A DNA stretch of 64,000 nucleotides, taken from NCBI GenBank assembly GCA_902776365.1, contig CACYPU010000008.1:1-64000 (forward strand). The letters run 5' to 3'. Source of the DNA: an uncultured Bacteroidota bacterium. Its GTDB lineage: Bacteria > Bacteroidota > Bacteroidia > Bacteroidales > P3. Each line of letters starts with the position of its first letter. Positions within the stretch are counted from its first letter, which is position 1. Below the pieces are notes generated by a model. It had not been told where the DNA came from. It made no database searches and saw only the letters and a program-made list of their open reading frames with translations. The position numbers and the translations under genes were made by a program. Below, piece by piece: positions 1 through 8,075 of the stretch.

Positions 1-3000
1 TAGTCGGTGCCGTAGACGAGGCCGGTGAGGGTGTAGCTGGTGCCTTCAGCGGTGAAGACGCTGGTGTCGCCGCCGTGCGACAGGCGCACCTGGAAGTCGG
101 TCTGGCCTTCCTCGGCGGGAGTCCAGTTGACGGTGGCTTCGGTGTACTCGATGTCGGTGACGGTCACGTTAGTGGGAGCATAGCAGGGGTGTACGAGGGT
201 GGTGACAGGATTGACGACCCAGTCGCTGTAGAGACCTTCGGCGCAGACGGCGCGGACGCCGACGCTATACTGGGTGCCGGAGGTGAGGCCGGTGAGGGTG
301 GCGGTGATGCCGGTGGCAGCGGAGGGAGCCATGGGCTCGACCCAGGAGCCTTCAACAATGGCCACCTCGTAGGCGTCGGAGGAGCCCACCCAGGTGATGG
401 TGACGTCGGTCTCGCCGGCGATGATGGTGTCGATGATGGGCGTGGCGCAGCTCATGGTAGTGTTCCAGACCTCGACATTGTCGATGGCTGCGGGCGGGTT
501 GGTGCCCAAGCTTCCGTCGTTGGCCCAGAGGAACACCAGATGGTAGCGGCCCGTAGAGGCGACGGCGACGGTGTCGGTCTCGGTGTTCCAGCCGTTGGAC
601 AGATTCAGCTTGCCGCCGACGGCAATCCATCCGGGGATGGTGGCGGTGGCAAGGGCACTGTTGCTAGCGATGCTTGACACAGGGAAACTGTTGGCCTGCA
701 CATGGAAGGCTGTGTCGTGGACAAGCCAGACACGCAGATAGTCGAAGTTGGACTCACCCTTGGCGTTCCAGTCGAAGCGGACGGCGTAGCTGCCGGTGTC
801 GGAGATATCGAAGGCACGGTAGAGATAGGAACGTGTGTTGTCTCCAAGGTTGTAGGCGTTGGTGACGCCATTGTCGTTACTGATGTAGTAAGCCTGCGAA
901 CCGCTGTTGCTGGTGGCGTTGCCGAGCACCCAGGCATTGGTGCCGTTGAGCGCAATCCAGCTCATGTTGTCGGCATCGGTGGACTCGAATCCGGTGCTGT
1001 AGGGGAAGGTGGCGACGGGGGCGAGGTCCATGACTGTCACGTGGGTGACGATGGTGTCGCTGCCGTAGGTGTTGTGGGCCACGAAGGTGAGGGTGTCGAT
1101 ACCCATAGCGCTATAAATGATGCTGAGGGTGTCGGTGTTGGCACCATAGAGCGTGGCGCGGCCGGCGGCGGCCATGGTGGAAGTCCAGGTGTAGGCCATC
1201 CCGTTGAGGTCGCCCTCCTGGTAGATAGCGGCGAAAGTGTCGATGGCGTTGACCCAGACAGCACTTGGGCCCTGCACGGTGTAGAGCGGCTCGCGGGTGC
1301 GGCGGAGGCTCACCTCGCTGAGGCCGACGCGGCCGTTGAAGGTGCTAACGTTGCGGAAGGCGATGCGAATGCTCTGTCCGGCATATTGCGACATGTGAAC
1401 GCTGCGACGCATGAAGGCGGTGCTGTTGAGGTTGCTCTCGCGGACGAGGGTGTCGGTGAAGAAGCTACTGGCCACGCCGCCCGTGGGCGAAACGAGGACC
1501 TCATAGTTGGCCGACGAGGAGGTGTAGTTGTTGTTGGGATATCCATTCACAAAGTAAATCAGCTCGAGGCTGGCGGTGTCGGCGGCCGGGATATCGATGA
1601 CGGGGGTTATGAGCCAGTCGTCGGCAGGAGTGACGATGTAGTCGGCGACGGAGGTGATGCGATGGTTGGTGCCAGCTCCCTCGCTCCAGCTGGTCGCCGG
1701 ATAGGGCGAGAAGAGGCTGTTGGTCCAGCATACGCTGAGCGAGGAACCGGGGAAGTCATAGTTGAAGGGGATGCTGGAGGGGACACAGTCGGTGGTAAAG
1801 GAGGTGCTTGCGTAGAGGCTGGTGTCGCCAGAGCCACAGATGGCGCGGACATACACCGTGTAAGCGGTGGCGGGCTGCAGGGAGCCGGCGGTGTAGAAGG
1901 TGTCGGCGACGATGACGGGGGTCATGCCGTCCACGGTGACCTCCCAGGCGGCGGCAGAGCCACTCCAGTGGAGCCGCGCCATATCGGTACCGAGGGTGTC
2001 GATGGCTATGGAGGCGGGAGCCTCGCAGGAGATGGCCACAAGAGAGAAGTTGTCGATGGCGGCGGCAGGATCGGAACCCAGCATGTAGTCGTTCTTCCAG
2101 GCAAAGACCAGATTGTAGACTCCGGGAACCGCCAGGTTGAATACCGACGAGAAGTGCTGCCAACTGCTGGCAGCGTTGAGCTGGCCGGAGAGAGAGGTCC
2201 AACTGCTGCCGGCATCGGTACCGGCGACGATGGCTGTGCCGAGGGGCACCAGGTAGACATTCAGGTTATCGTAGGTACTCTCGCCATACCCCCGCCAGTC
2301 GAATTCGAGGCCATACTGGCCGGCGGTTGCGAGGTTGAAAGCCTTGTAGGCGTAGGAGTAGGATGAGGCAGTGTCGTCATAGTTGTTATGCAATCCGTTG
2401 TCGTCGCTGATATAGAGGGCGCGGCTGCCGGCGCTGTGGACGGCGGTGTCGATGTACCAGGCATTGACATTGTCGTTGGCGAGAGTCCAGGCAATATCGT
2501 CGGAGGCTTCGAAACCCGTGCTGTAGGGCAGGTTGGTGTAGGTGGCGACCGTGGGGTTGACTGCCCAGGTGGCGGTGTCGCTGCCGTAGCCGTTGGTGGC
2601 CACGACCGTGAGCACATCAGAGGCCGTGGTGGTATAAAGCAGGGTGACGGTGGCGCTGTCGACCGTAGTCATGGTGGCGTTGCCGGCAGCGGCGGCGGTG
2701 GAGCTCCAGGTGTAGGTCAGGTTCTCGCGCGAGCCCTCCTCCAGCACGGCCCTGTAGGTGGTGGCGAGGCCCACCACAGGTGCGGCGGGGCCGGCGATGG
2801 TGACGGTGGGCTCCAGCGAAGGATAGAGGTTGATGTCCTCGAGCACGACATAATAGTCGTCATAGCCTCGGCGGACGAAGGCGATACGGATGGTCTGTCC
2901 CGCAAACTGATCCAGAGTGACCGAATGTTTCACAAAATCGTTCTCGTCGAGGTTCTCGGCATAGAGGGTGGTGGTGAAGAGGGTGGTGTCAAGGGAGGCC

Positions 3001-4916
3001 GACAACGGGGCGCTGCCCACAGCCACCTTCACTTCGACGCGGGGCTGGTTAGTTTGCCATGCACGAGCATAGGAATACCACGAGAGTTTGAAGTTGGACA
3101 CATCGTCGGGCAGCTCGATGACAGGAGAGACCAACCATTCGTTGCAGTTCTCCATGCTGTTGTAACCGCTGGCATAGGCACCCATGCTGGAATTGCGGGT
3201 GTCGGAGGCTTCGGTGGTGTAGAGCCAGTTGTCGGTGGAAGAGCTGTTCAAGCTGAAGACCTGCCAGCAGAAGGCCGAGCCGTTGTCGAAGCCCTCCTCA
3301 TAGGGGAAGGTTTCGATGATGCCGCAGGCGGTCATGAAGGTGCCCGTGAGTTCGGTGCTGAAGGAGCCGTCGGCGCAGGAGGCTGAGAGCCTGATGTCGT
3401 AGGGCGAGCTGTGTTCCAGATTGATGAGGACGACAGAGGTGTCGGTGGTCGTGACCATGCTCCATTCGATGCTATCGGAATGGCGGTAGTAGATTGTGTA
3501 GGTGGTGCCGCCAGCGTTGTCGTCGCTCCAGGCGAGCTCGATGCTGCTCTCTTCGGCATTCACGAGGGTAAGGTTGTAGGGGCGGACACACATGGGCAAC
3601 TGGTGCACATCGATGTCGTCGATGTACCAATAGAAGTTGCTCGAGTTGGGATTATGCCGGAAAGCGATACGTGCTGTGTCGGGAGCGTTGGGGAAAGTGA
3701 CTGTTTTCTCGAAGGGGATGGAGGGGTCCACCCACTCGCTGACATCATAGGTGGCTATGGGCGTGAAGACGTAAGAGGCGTCGGGTCCTGTGACATATCC
3801 CACGGTCAGCGAGCCACTGGAAGCCCCTTCGGGATGGGTGGTGAAGGTGAGTTCGAGCTGGGCAAGATCGACAAACTGGGGAGTGGTCACGATATTGACG
3901 GCGGTGCTGCCCATGGGGCGGAGTTCCATCTCGCCGTTATAAAACCTATAGGCGCCGGCACCCAGGTGGGTCCAGCAGGGGATGGTGGCCGTGCTTGTAA
4001 AGCCCGTAAAGTCCTCACGCCATGGATAATTGGAGATGATGCCGCACGAGGTGCGCTGGGTGACGGAGGAGGCGAGGCTGGTGTCGCCATTATCGCAGAC
4101 GGCGGCCACCTCGAGGGTGTGGAGCATGCCGGCAGCAAGGCCGGTGAAGAGGTGGGTGGTGTCGTAGATTTCGAGCCATTCGCCACCGTCGGCACGGACA
4201 ATCCAGGTGGATTCATCGCCGCCGGGAGTCCAATGGATGCTGATATCGGAAGCGGTGGTGTTGTCGACGGTCAACGCCGTAGGCTGCATGCAGCCCAGGG
4301 GCGTGAGGCTGACGTTGTCGATGGCCGCCGGCGGGTTGCCGCCACCCAAACCATAGCAATAATACAAGAAACCCAGATAATAGACCCCAGGGGTAGTGAT
4401 ATTGATTGGTAGGGTGATGTGTTGCCAGGTGGTGACATTGCCCAGATAGCTCTCCGTACACAGCGTCCAGTTGTCATCATCAGGAGGGAGCGGGGAAGTG
4501 GTCATGTTGGCGTTGCCAGGAATCAGATAGGCGTAAAGCATATTGTAGACACCCGAGAAATAATAGGTGTACCAACCATTGTTAATCCAGTCGAACTCAA
4601 GGATATACTGACCCGCCGTCTCGAAATAGAAAGGACGGTAGGCCCACGACATCGACGCAATGGTAGGGTCATAGGAATGCGTTGAGCCATTGGTGCTGCT
4701 TATGTACAGCGCACGAGAGCCTCCGGAGGTGTTGTTCGTGCCCGAACCGATATACCAGCTGTTGCCCGTGTTGTTGTAACTCCAGTAGGAGTCGTCGCCA
4801 GAGGCCTCGAAATCAGTGCTGAAAGGCAATTCGGTGGCTGTAGTCGGCGTCTGCGCCATTACGCTCATTGGCACACAGAGGGCCGTGAGAAGCATAAATC
4901 GGAGTAGTTTTTTCAT
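1..4916 (-). CDS. Giant secreted choice-of-anchor-J / Fn3 repeat protein, 3' end outside window
   Basis: The reading frame is open from the ATG at 4916 to the window edge, more than 1,630 codons. It begins with a signal peptide (about 22 residues ending in VMAQ). It then repeats a jelly-roll-like module starting with variants of LPFSTDFEA, FPYEEGFDNG or LPYSTGFEAS, each with a conserved AIDN(V/F)S or YIDDI segment. I count about six modules, separated by Fn3-like blocks (IxWxPGG...LTGL) and one or two PKD-like stretches (VTIAGPAAP). This matches choice-of-anchor-J and cleaved-adhesin proteins of Bacteroidota, which are normally T9SS cargo. The sorting tail would lie beyond position 1. Likely a surface adhesin or peptidase-associated binding protein; the ligand is unknown. 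Confidence 0.8.
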   Translation of the reverse strand, partial: MKKLLRFMLLTALCVPMSVMAQTPTTATELPFSTDFEASGDDSYWSYNNTGNSWYIGSGTNNTSGGSRALYISSTNGSTHSYDPTIASMSWAYRPFYFETAGQYILEFDWINNGWYTYYFSGVYNMLYAYLIPGNANMTTSPLPPDDDNWTLCTESYLGNVTTWQHITLPINITTPGVYYLGFLYYCYGLGGGNPPAAIDNVSLTPLGCMQPTALTVDNTTASDISIHWTPGGDESTWIVRADGGEWLEIYDTTHLFTGLAAGMLHTLEVAAVCDNGDTSLASSVTQRTSCGIISNYPWREDFTGFTSTATIPCWTHLGAGAYRFYNGEMELRPMGSTAVNIVTTPQFVDLAQLELTFTTHPEGASSGSLTVGYVTGPDASYVFTPIATYDVSEWVDPSIPFEKTVTFPNAPDTARIAFRHNPNSSNFYWYIDDIDVHQLPMCVRPYNLTLVNAEESSIELAWSDDNAGGTTYTIYYRHSDSIEWSMVTTTDTSVVLINLEHSSPYDIRLSASCADGSFSTELTGTFMTACGIIETFPYEEGFDNGSAFCWQVFSLNSSSTDNWLYTTEASDTRNSSMGAYASGYNSMENCNEWLVSPVIELPDDVSNFKLSWYSYARAWQTNQPRVEVKVAVGSAPLSASLDTTLFTTTLYAENLDENDFVKHSVTLDQFAGQTIRIAFVRRGYDDYYVVLEDINLYPSLEPTVTIAGPAAPVVGLATTYRAVLEEGSRENLTYTWSSTAAAAGNATMTTVDSATVTLLYTTTASDVLTVVATNGYGSDTATWAVNPTVATYTNLPYSTGFEASDDIAWTLANDNVNAWYIDTAVHSAGSRALYISDDNGLHNNYDDTASSYSYAYKAFNLATAGQYGLEFDWRGYGESTYDNLNVYLVPLGTAIVAGTDAGSSWTSLSGQLNAASSWQHFSSVFNLAVPGVYNLVFAWKNDYMLGSDPAAAIDNFSLVAISCEAPASIAIDTLGTDMARLHWSGSAAAWEVTVDGMTPVIVADTFYTAGSLQPATAYTVYVRAICGSGDTSLYASTSFTTDCVPSSIPFNYDFPGSSLSVCWTNSLFSPYPATSWSEGAGTNHRITSVADYIVTPADDWLITPVIDIPAADTASLELIYFVNGYPNNNYTSSSANYEVLVSPTGGVASSFFTDTLVRESNLNSTAFMRRSVHMSQYAGQSIRIAFRNVSTFNGRVGLSEVSLRRTREPLYTVQGPSAVWVNAIDTFAAIYQEGDLNGMAYTWTSTMAAAGRATLYGANTDTLSIIYSAMGIDTLTFVAHNTYGSDTIVTHVTVMDLAPVATFPYSTGFESTDADNMSWIALNGTNAWVLGNATSNSGSQAYYISNDNGVTNAYNLGDNTRSYLYRAFDISDTGSYAVRFDWNAKGESNFDYLRVWLVHDTAFHVQANSFPVSSIASNSALATATIPGWIAVGGKLNLSNGWNTETDTVAVASTGRYHLVFLWANDGSLGTNPPAAIDNVEVWNTTMSCATPIIDTIIAGETDVTITWVGSSDAYEVAIVEGSWVEPMAPSAATGITATLTGLTSGTQYSVGVRAVCAEGLYSDWVVNPVTTLVHPCYAPTNVTVTDIEYTEATVNWTPAEEGQTDFQVRLSHGGDTSVFTAEGTSYTLTGLVYGTD

Positions 4917-5041
4917 AAAGAATGTTTTTTATTATTTTTTTATTTTAGTTGACTTCAATATTTTGTTACAAACTGTAACCACAATTTCATTAAACGTCTG
5001 TTTTACATTATTTTATTCACGCATCCAACAAGGGTATCATG

Positions 5042-5050
5042 TGCAAATAT
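5042..5050 (-). promoter_or_regulatory. Bacteroidota -7 element for the repeat adhesin
   Basis: On the minus strand the sequence reads TATATTTGC, matching TAnnTTTG. It lies about 125 nt before the adhesin ATG, leaving an AT-rich leader. Confidence 0.6.
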
Positions 5051-5132
5051 ACATTTTTTTATCAAAGTGCCAAACTTTTATTCCTCCGTCATCCCTGCAG
5101 AGATTGGCACGGATATTGATAGTACCTAGGGT

Positions 5133-5657
5133 ATGGAACGAATGACATTCACTACCGACAAACATACCGTCACAGAGGGCGACATCGTAGAGGTGCGCTG
5201 GGATTGCCCAGGGGCCGACAGCGCGGAGTTGACCATCGACAACGGATACAAAACCACCAACTTACCCCTTGAACTCAGTGGTAGCAAGCGTTTTCGCTTG
5301 CATCGCTCAAAAGGACGTACACGCTTGATTATTACTGCTAAGGTAGAGGGTAAGCAATATTCGAAAACCCTCAAGGTGAAGGTGAAGGAGCTGCCGGTGA
5401 CCAAGGCCGAAACCATCGACCGGCGTGGACGGCGCATAGGTAAGCTGCGGCAGTGGATGAGTCTGCCAAAATGGCAGTCGTGGCGACTGCGTTTCCGTCA
5501 AGGATGGCAGATGATGCCGCCCGAGAAACGCCTGGCCTCGCGTTTGCTGATGATACTCGGAGGCGTGTTGTTGCTGGCTACCTTCTTCCCTGCATTGTTA
5601 CTGCTGGGTCTCTTTGGCCTGTCGGCGTACTTGATGTGGATTCTGTTGAAACGATAA
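5133..5657 (+). CDS. Ig-like membrane-anchored protein of unknown function
   Basis: 174 residues. The first ~90 residues look like a beta-sandwich (TFTTDKHTVTEGDIVEVRWDC, alternating hydrophobic strands, ending KVKVKELPV) without a signal peptide. A basic linker rich in Arg and Trp follows, then two closely spaced hydrophobic segments at the C-terminus (about 138-172) ending LLKR. This suggests a tail-anchored inner-membrane protein with a cytoplasmic Ig-like domain. It stands alone between the divergent adhesin gene and a tRNA cluster on the other strand. The stop codon runs directly into a strong terminator hairpin. I do not recognise the family beyond general similarity to Bacteroidales hypothetical proteins. 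Confidence 0.75.
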   Translation: MERMTFTTDKHTVTEGDIVEVRWDCPGADSAELTIDNGYKTTNLPLELSGSKRFRLHRSKGRTRLIITAKVEGKQYSKTLKVKVKELPVTKAETIDRRGRRIGKLRQWMSLPKWQSWRLRFRQGWQMMPPEKRLASRLLMILGGVLLLATFFPALLLLGLFGLSAYLMWILLKR

Positions 5658-5686
5658 AAAATCCCGCACTGATGCGGGATTTTTTT
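5656..5686. terminator. Rho-independent terminator, likely bidirectional
   Basis: Stem ATCCCGCA / TGCGGGAT with A and T tracts on both sides. It ends the Ig-like gene on the plus strand and the tRNA-Arg transcript on the minus strand. Confidence 0.9.
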
Positions 5687-5687
5687 G

Positions 5688-5761
5688 TGACCCTGCTGCG
5701 ACTCGAACGCAGGACCTACTGCTTAGAAGGCAGTTGCTCTATCCAGCTGAGCTACGGGGCC
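5688..5761 (-). tRNA. tRNA-Arg (anticodon TCT)
   Basis: Full cloverleaf on the minus strand: T-arm CTGCG/TTCGAGT/CGCAG and anticodon loop CTTCTAA with anticodon TCT. The acceptor stem has one C-A mismatch at pair 6-67. No encoded CCA. Confidence 0.93.
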
Positions 5762-5771
5762 ATCTGTGTAT

Positions 5772-5835
5772 CTGAGTGCCTGAGTATCTAAGTCGCTCAG
5801 TCACTTGTCCACTCTGTCACTTAGCCACTTTCTTT
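5772..5835. repeat. 8-bp-period array between tRNA genes
   Basis: Seven to eight consecutive octamers. The left three are CTGAGTGC, CTGAGTAT and CTAAGTCG. The right ones (CTCAGTCA, CTTGTCCA, CTCTGTCA, CTTAGCCA) read on the complementary strand as AAGTGGCT/AAGTGACA-type units, so the two halves are inverted relative to each other. The same octamer family (GAGTGRCT) occurs inside the UvrA and LolC-like genes. Confidence 0.8.
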
Positions 5836-5836
5836 G

Positions 5837-5911
5837 TCGGGGCACCCAGATTCGAACTGGGGGTCTCCTGCTCCCAAAGCAGGCGCGATAACCGGGCTTC
5901 GCTATGCCCCG
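5837..5911 (-). tRNA. tRNA-Pro (anticodon TGG)
   Basis: Minus-strand cloverleaf starting CGGGGCATAG, anticodon loop TTTGGGA (anticodon TGG), T-arm CCCAG/TTCGAAT/CTGGG, acceptor 3' half TGCCCCG plus discriminator A. Confidence 0.95.
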
Positions 5912-5915
5912 GGAA

Positions 5916-5944
5916 CTAAAAAGACGCCTTGCGGGGCGTCTTTT
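5916..5944 (-). terminator. Hairpin with T-run between tRNA-Ser and tRNA-Pro
   Basis: Stem GACGCC(CC)/(TT)GGCGTC flanked by A and T tracts, filling nearly the whole 35-bp spacer between the two tRNA genes. It looks like an intrinsic terminator for tRNA-Ser, yet leaves no room for a separate promoter for tRNA-Pro. Confidence 0.7.
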
Positions 5945-5946
5945 GG

Positions 5947-6034
5947 CGGAGAAGGGGGGATTCGAACCCCCGGTACCCTAATCGAGTACGACAGTTTAGC
6001 AAACTGTTGGTTTCAGCCACTCACCCACCTCTCC
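5947..6034 (-). tRNA. tRNA-Ser (anticodon GCT)
   Basis: 88-nt type II tRNA on the minus strand. Acceptor GGAGAGG/CTTCTCC, anticodon loop TTGCTAA (anticodon GCT), long variable arm CGTACTCGATTAGGGTACC, T-arm GGGGG/TTCGAAT/CCCCC. Confidence 0.95.
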
Positions 6035-6426
6035 GTGTGTTTCGTTGCAAAATTACGAACATTTTTCAAACTGACAAAAAAAAATTTATCCACGACCCTG
6101 GAATCTGGAACCTAAGAATTATAAATCAACGTGTTGTGGTTTGAAAATAAAAAACAATCCATGAACCTTCCCGAGCTTTTTTCATCATCCGCAAAGCAGT
6201 TTTTCCCGTTTTTTCGTGTCATCGCGACAACGCTTTTCAGCGTTTCGCTTCATCCCCGAAAATGCGAAAAAAGAGGCCCGAAAACGAAAGAAATAGCGTT
6301 GAAATCCTGTGCAAAGAATGATTTTTTACTTTTTTAACACATAGATAATCCTATGAATATCAGCAGAAATACAAGATTCATGGATCATGAAAGAAAAAAA
6401 ATTTTTGTCAATTCAAAAAATCGTTG
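6035..6426. other. Non-coding AT-rich gap
   Basis: About 390 bp without a convincing gene. The left part should hold the tRNA-Ser promoter. I see no tandem array or long hairpin here. Confidence 0.5.
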
Positions 6427-6435
6427 TACTTTTGC
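6427..6435 (+). promoter_or_regulatory. -7 element for tRNA-Ala
   Basis: TACTTTTGC, matching TAnnTTTG, with a TTTTTGTC-like -33 region upstream. The same TTGTACTTTTGCACCCGAT core recurs before the small lipoprotein at 39757. Confidence 0.75.
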
Positions 6436-6459
6436 ACCCGATTTGAAAGAAAAATCAGC

Positions 6460-6533
6460 GGGGTATTAGCTCAGGTGGCTAGAGCGTTTGACTGGCAGTC
6501 AAAAGGTCATGAGTTCGACTCTCATATACTCCA
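6460..6533 (+). tRNA. tRNA-Ala (anticodon GGC)
   Basis: Acceptor GGGGTAT/ATACTCC, D-arm GCTC..GAGC, anticodon stem TTTGA/TCAAA with loop CTGGCAG (anticodon GGC), T-arm ATGAG/TTCGACT/CTCAT. Its own promoter lies 25 bp upstream and a terminator follows. Confidence 0.92.
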
Positions 6534-6536
6534 CAA

Positions 6537-6568
6537 AGAAGAGCCTTTTCTAAGGCTCTTTTTTTGTA
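6537..6568 (+). terminator. Terminator after tRNA-Ala
   Basis: Stem GAGCCTT / AAGGCTC followed by seven Ts. Confidence 0.9.
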
Positions 6569-6599
6569 TATATATTTTTTTAACTCTGCAGGGTGGGTG

Positions 6600-7040
6600 T
6601 CAGTAAATCTCGAGGGTGTAACCGTCGAAATGGGTGCGATATTCAAAGAGGGGACAGGAGGTGGCGGAGCCGTTGAGGGGGTTGCCGTATTCGGTTTCGA
6701 ACTGTGAGTGGCAGGAGGAACATTGGAGGACGGCTCCGTTCCAGTCGGGATCAGGGGTGAGGCGCTCTTCGTGGCAGTGAGGGCAGGCGCATTCGAAGGC
6801 CACGAAATCGGAGAAGGAAACGCGACGGATGAAGATGCCCTTGTATCCTCGGTTGATGGTGAGGGTGCCGCCGACGGAGAGGAGGGCGGCGAAGTCGGGC
6901 TGGTAGATGTCGATGGCGGCGCCGTCGCCGAAGGGTGTGTCGCAGAGGTTGTCGCGGGAGCAGGAGGTGAAAAATGAAAAATGAAAAAAGAAAATTAAGG
7001 CTACGCAAAACCATTGCGTCAGCCATTTTTCATTTTTCAT
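6600..7040 (-). CDS. Lipoprotein with Rieske-like / double CxxC domain
   Basis: 146 residues from the ATG at 7040. A longer start at 7076 would overlap the upstream gene and push the signal peptide inward. Hydrophobic stretch 9-26 and lipobox SFFTSC give lipid-modified Cys27. The C-terminal half resembles a Rieske [2Fe-2S] domain: CPHCH at 86-90, CSSCH at 107-111, then SQFETEYGNPLNGSAT, which fits the Rieske GSxF..G....GPA loop. The spacing is not canonical (the expected C-x2-H becomes CSSCH), so either a variant Rieske cluster or a CxxC/CxxC zinc ribbon is possible. It follows the M28 gene by 10 bp and is probably co-transcribed. The electron partner is unknown. Confidence 0.75.
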   Translation of the reverse strand: MKNEKWLTQWFCVALIFFFHFSFFTSCSRDNLCDTPFGDGAAIDIYQPDFAALLSVGGTLTINRGYKGIFIRRVSFSDFVAFECACPHCHEERLTPDPDWNGAVLQCSSCHSQFETEYGNPLNGSATSCPLFEYRTHFDGYTLEIY

Positions 7041-7064
7041 CTTTAACCTTTCACTTTTCATTGG
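6966..7064. repeat. 7-bp arrays flanking and within a signal-peptide coding region
   Basis: Heptamers GGTGAAA, AATGAAA, AATGAAA, AAAGAAA (6966-6993) and, in opposite orientation, CCATTTT, TCATTTT, TCATCTT, TAACCTT, TCACTTT, TCATTGG (7023-7064). Together they form an inverted arrangement over the first 75 bp of the Rieske-like lipoprotein gene and the end of the M28 gene. Confidence 0.65.
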
Positions 7065-8070
7065 GGAAGTCGGCATAGATGGTTTTCATAGCTACATCGG
7101 CGACGATGCGGAGGGTCTCGCGGTTGACGGAGGAGAGGTCATCGTTGATGGTGTGCCAATGCTCGAAGAAGCTGGTGGTTCCGCTGTTCTGGACGATATC
7201 GGCGGTAGGGATATGGGCGATGTTGTTGACAAAGTAGTGGTCGTCGAGGATTTCGGGGGTGGATTCGTTGACAAAGATGTCGCCGTGGCCGAGGCTGGCT
7301 GCTGCTGCCCAGAGGTTGTCGGTGAGGCCGGGGGCGAAATAGCGGCTGATACCTTCCTTGGTGAAACGGGGATGATGGGTGCCCACCATATCGAAGAGGA
7401 TGCCATAAGTGTACGAGGCGAAGGGTTGGTGGCGGTTGGCAGCCCAGTGCTGCGACCCTTTGCACCATTCCGTTTCGTCGTGGATGCCCGACCATTCGGC
7501 GCCACCCTGGTCTTCGACATCGAAGAGTATAAAGTCGACGCCGACGGAGGGAGGCATGGAGCGCATGATGCGGGCCATCTCCAAGAGGACGGCAGCACCT
7601 GAGGCGCCGTCGTTGGCTCCGGGAACGGGCTTGTGCTGGTTGCCTTCATTGGGGTCGTGGTCGGCCCAGGAGCGGCTGTCCCAGTGTGCGGCGAGGAGGA
7701 TGCGGCGGTCGGCCTTGGGGTTGAGCATGCCGATGATGTTCTTGCCGGGGACGGCAGAGCCATCCCAGAGGACTGCGCGGAAATCCTGGACGATGACGGT
7801 GTCGCAGAAGCGGCCTATCTGAGCGACGAGCCAGGAGGCGCAGCGTTCCCATCCCTTGGTGCCGGGGATGCGGTTGCCGAAGGCGAGCTGGCGCTCGACA
7901 TAGGCGTAGGCACTGTCGGCCGAGAACTGAGGAATTGCGACCTGGGAGTAATCCGTCGGTGCCGTCGGCGCATACGTGGAAGTGTCGCTGTCGCTGCCGC
8001 CGTTGTTGCTTGTGCAAGCGAAAAACAGCAGCAGGCTGGCTGCTGCTGTCAGGAGGAGTGTCTTTTTCAT
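7051..8070 (-). CDS. M28 family lipoprotein, probable glutaminyl-peptide cyclotransferase
   Basis: 339 residues; lipobox gives Cys19. The core has the M28/QC zinc scaffold: AAHWDSR (about 130), PGANDGASGAAVLLE (about 150), ILFDVEDQGG (about 185) and a late His in NIAHIPTAD. The opening LAFGNRIPGTKGWERC block and overall length match bacterial type II glutaminyl cyclases, such as the Porphyromonas gingivalis enzyme, rather than long M28 aminopeptidases. Such enzymes convert N-terminal Gln of exported proteins to pyroglutamate in the periplasm. Operon: it follows efp by 5 bp and precedes the Rieske-like gene. M28 aminopeptidase remains an alternative. Confidence 0.85.
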   Translation of the reverse strand: MKKTLLLTAAASLLLFFACTSNNGGSDSDTSTYAPTAPTDYSQVAIPQFSADSAYAYVERQLAFGNRIPGTKGWERCASWLVAQIGRFCDTVIVQDFRAVLWDGSAVPGKNIIGMLNPKADRRILLAAHWDSRSWADHDPNEGNQHKPVPGANDGASGAAVLLEMARIMRSMPPSVGVDFILFDVEDQGGAEWSGIHDETEWCKGSQHWAANRHQPFASYTYGILFDMVGTHHPRFTKEGISRYFAPGLTDNLWAAAASLGHGDIFVNESTPEILDDHYFVNNIAHIPTADIVQNSGTTSFFEHWHTINDDLSSVNRETLRIVADVAMKTIYADFPNEK

Positions 8071-8075
8071 CTCGT

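Noticed and set aside
702..2366. Long open frame on the plus strand opposite the repeat adhesin, and similar long antisense frames at 11464-13542, 22699-24402, 36830-38569 and 48804-50540
   Set aside because: Their composition (Gly/Val/Asp or His-rich, no domain) and exact overlap with convincing genes show they are codon-bias shadows.
6035..6426. Possible small RNA in the gap upstream of tRNA-Ala
   Set aside because: No promoter-terminator pair or stable hairpin that I can see.
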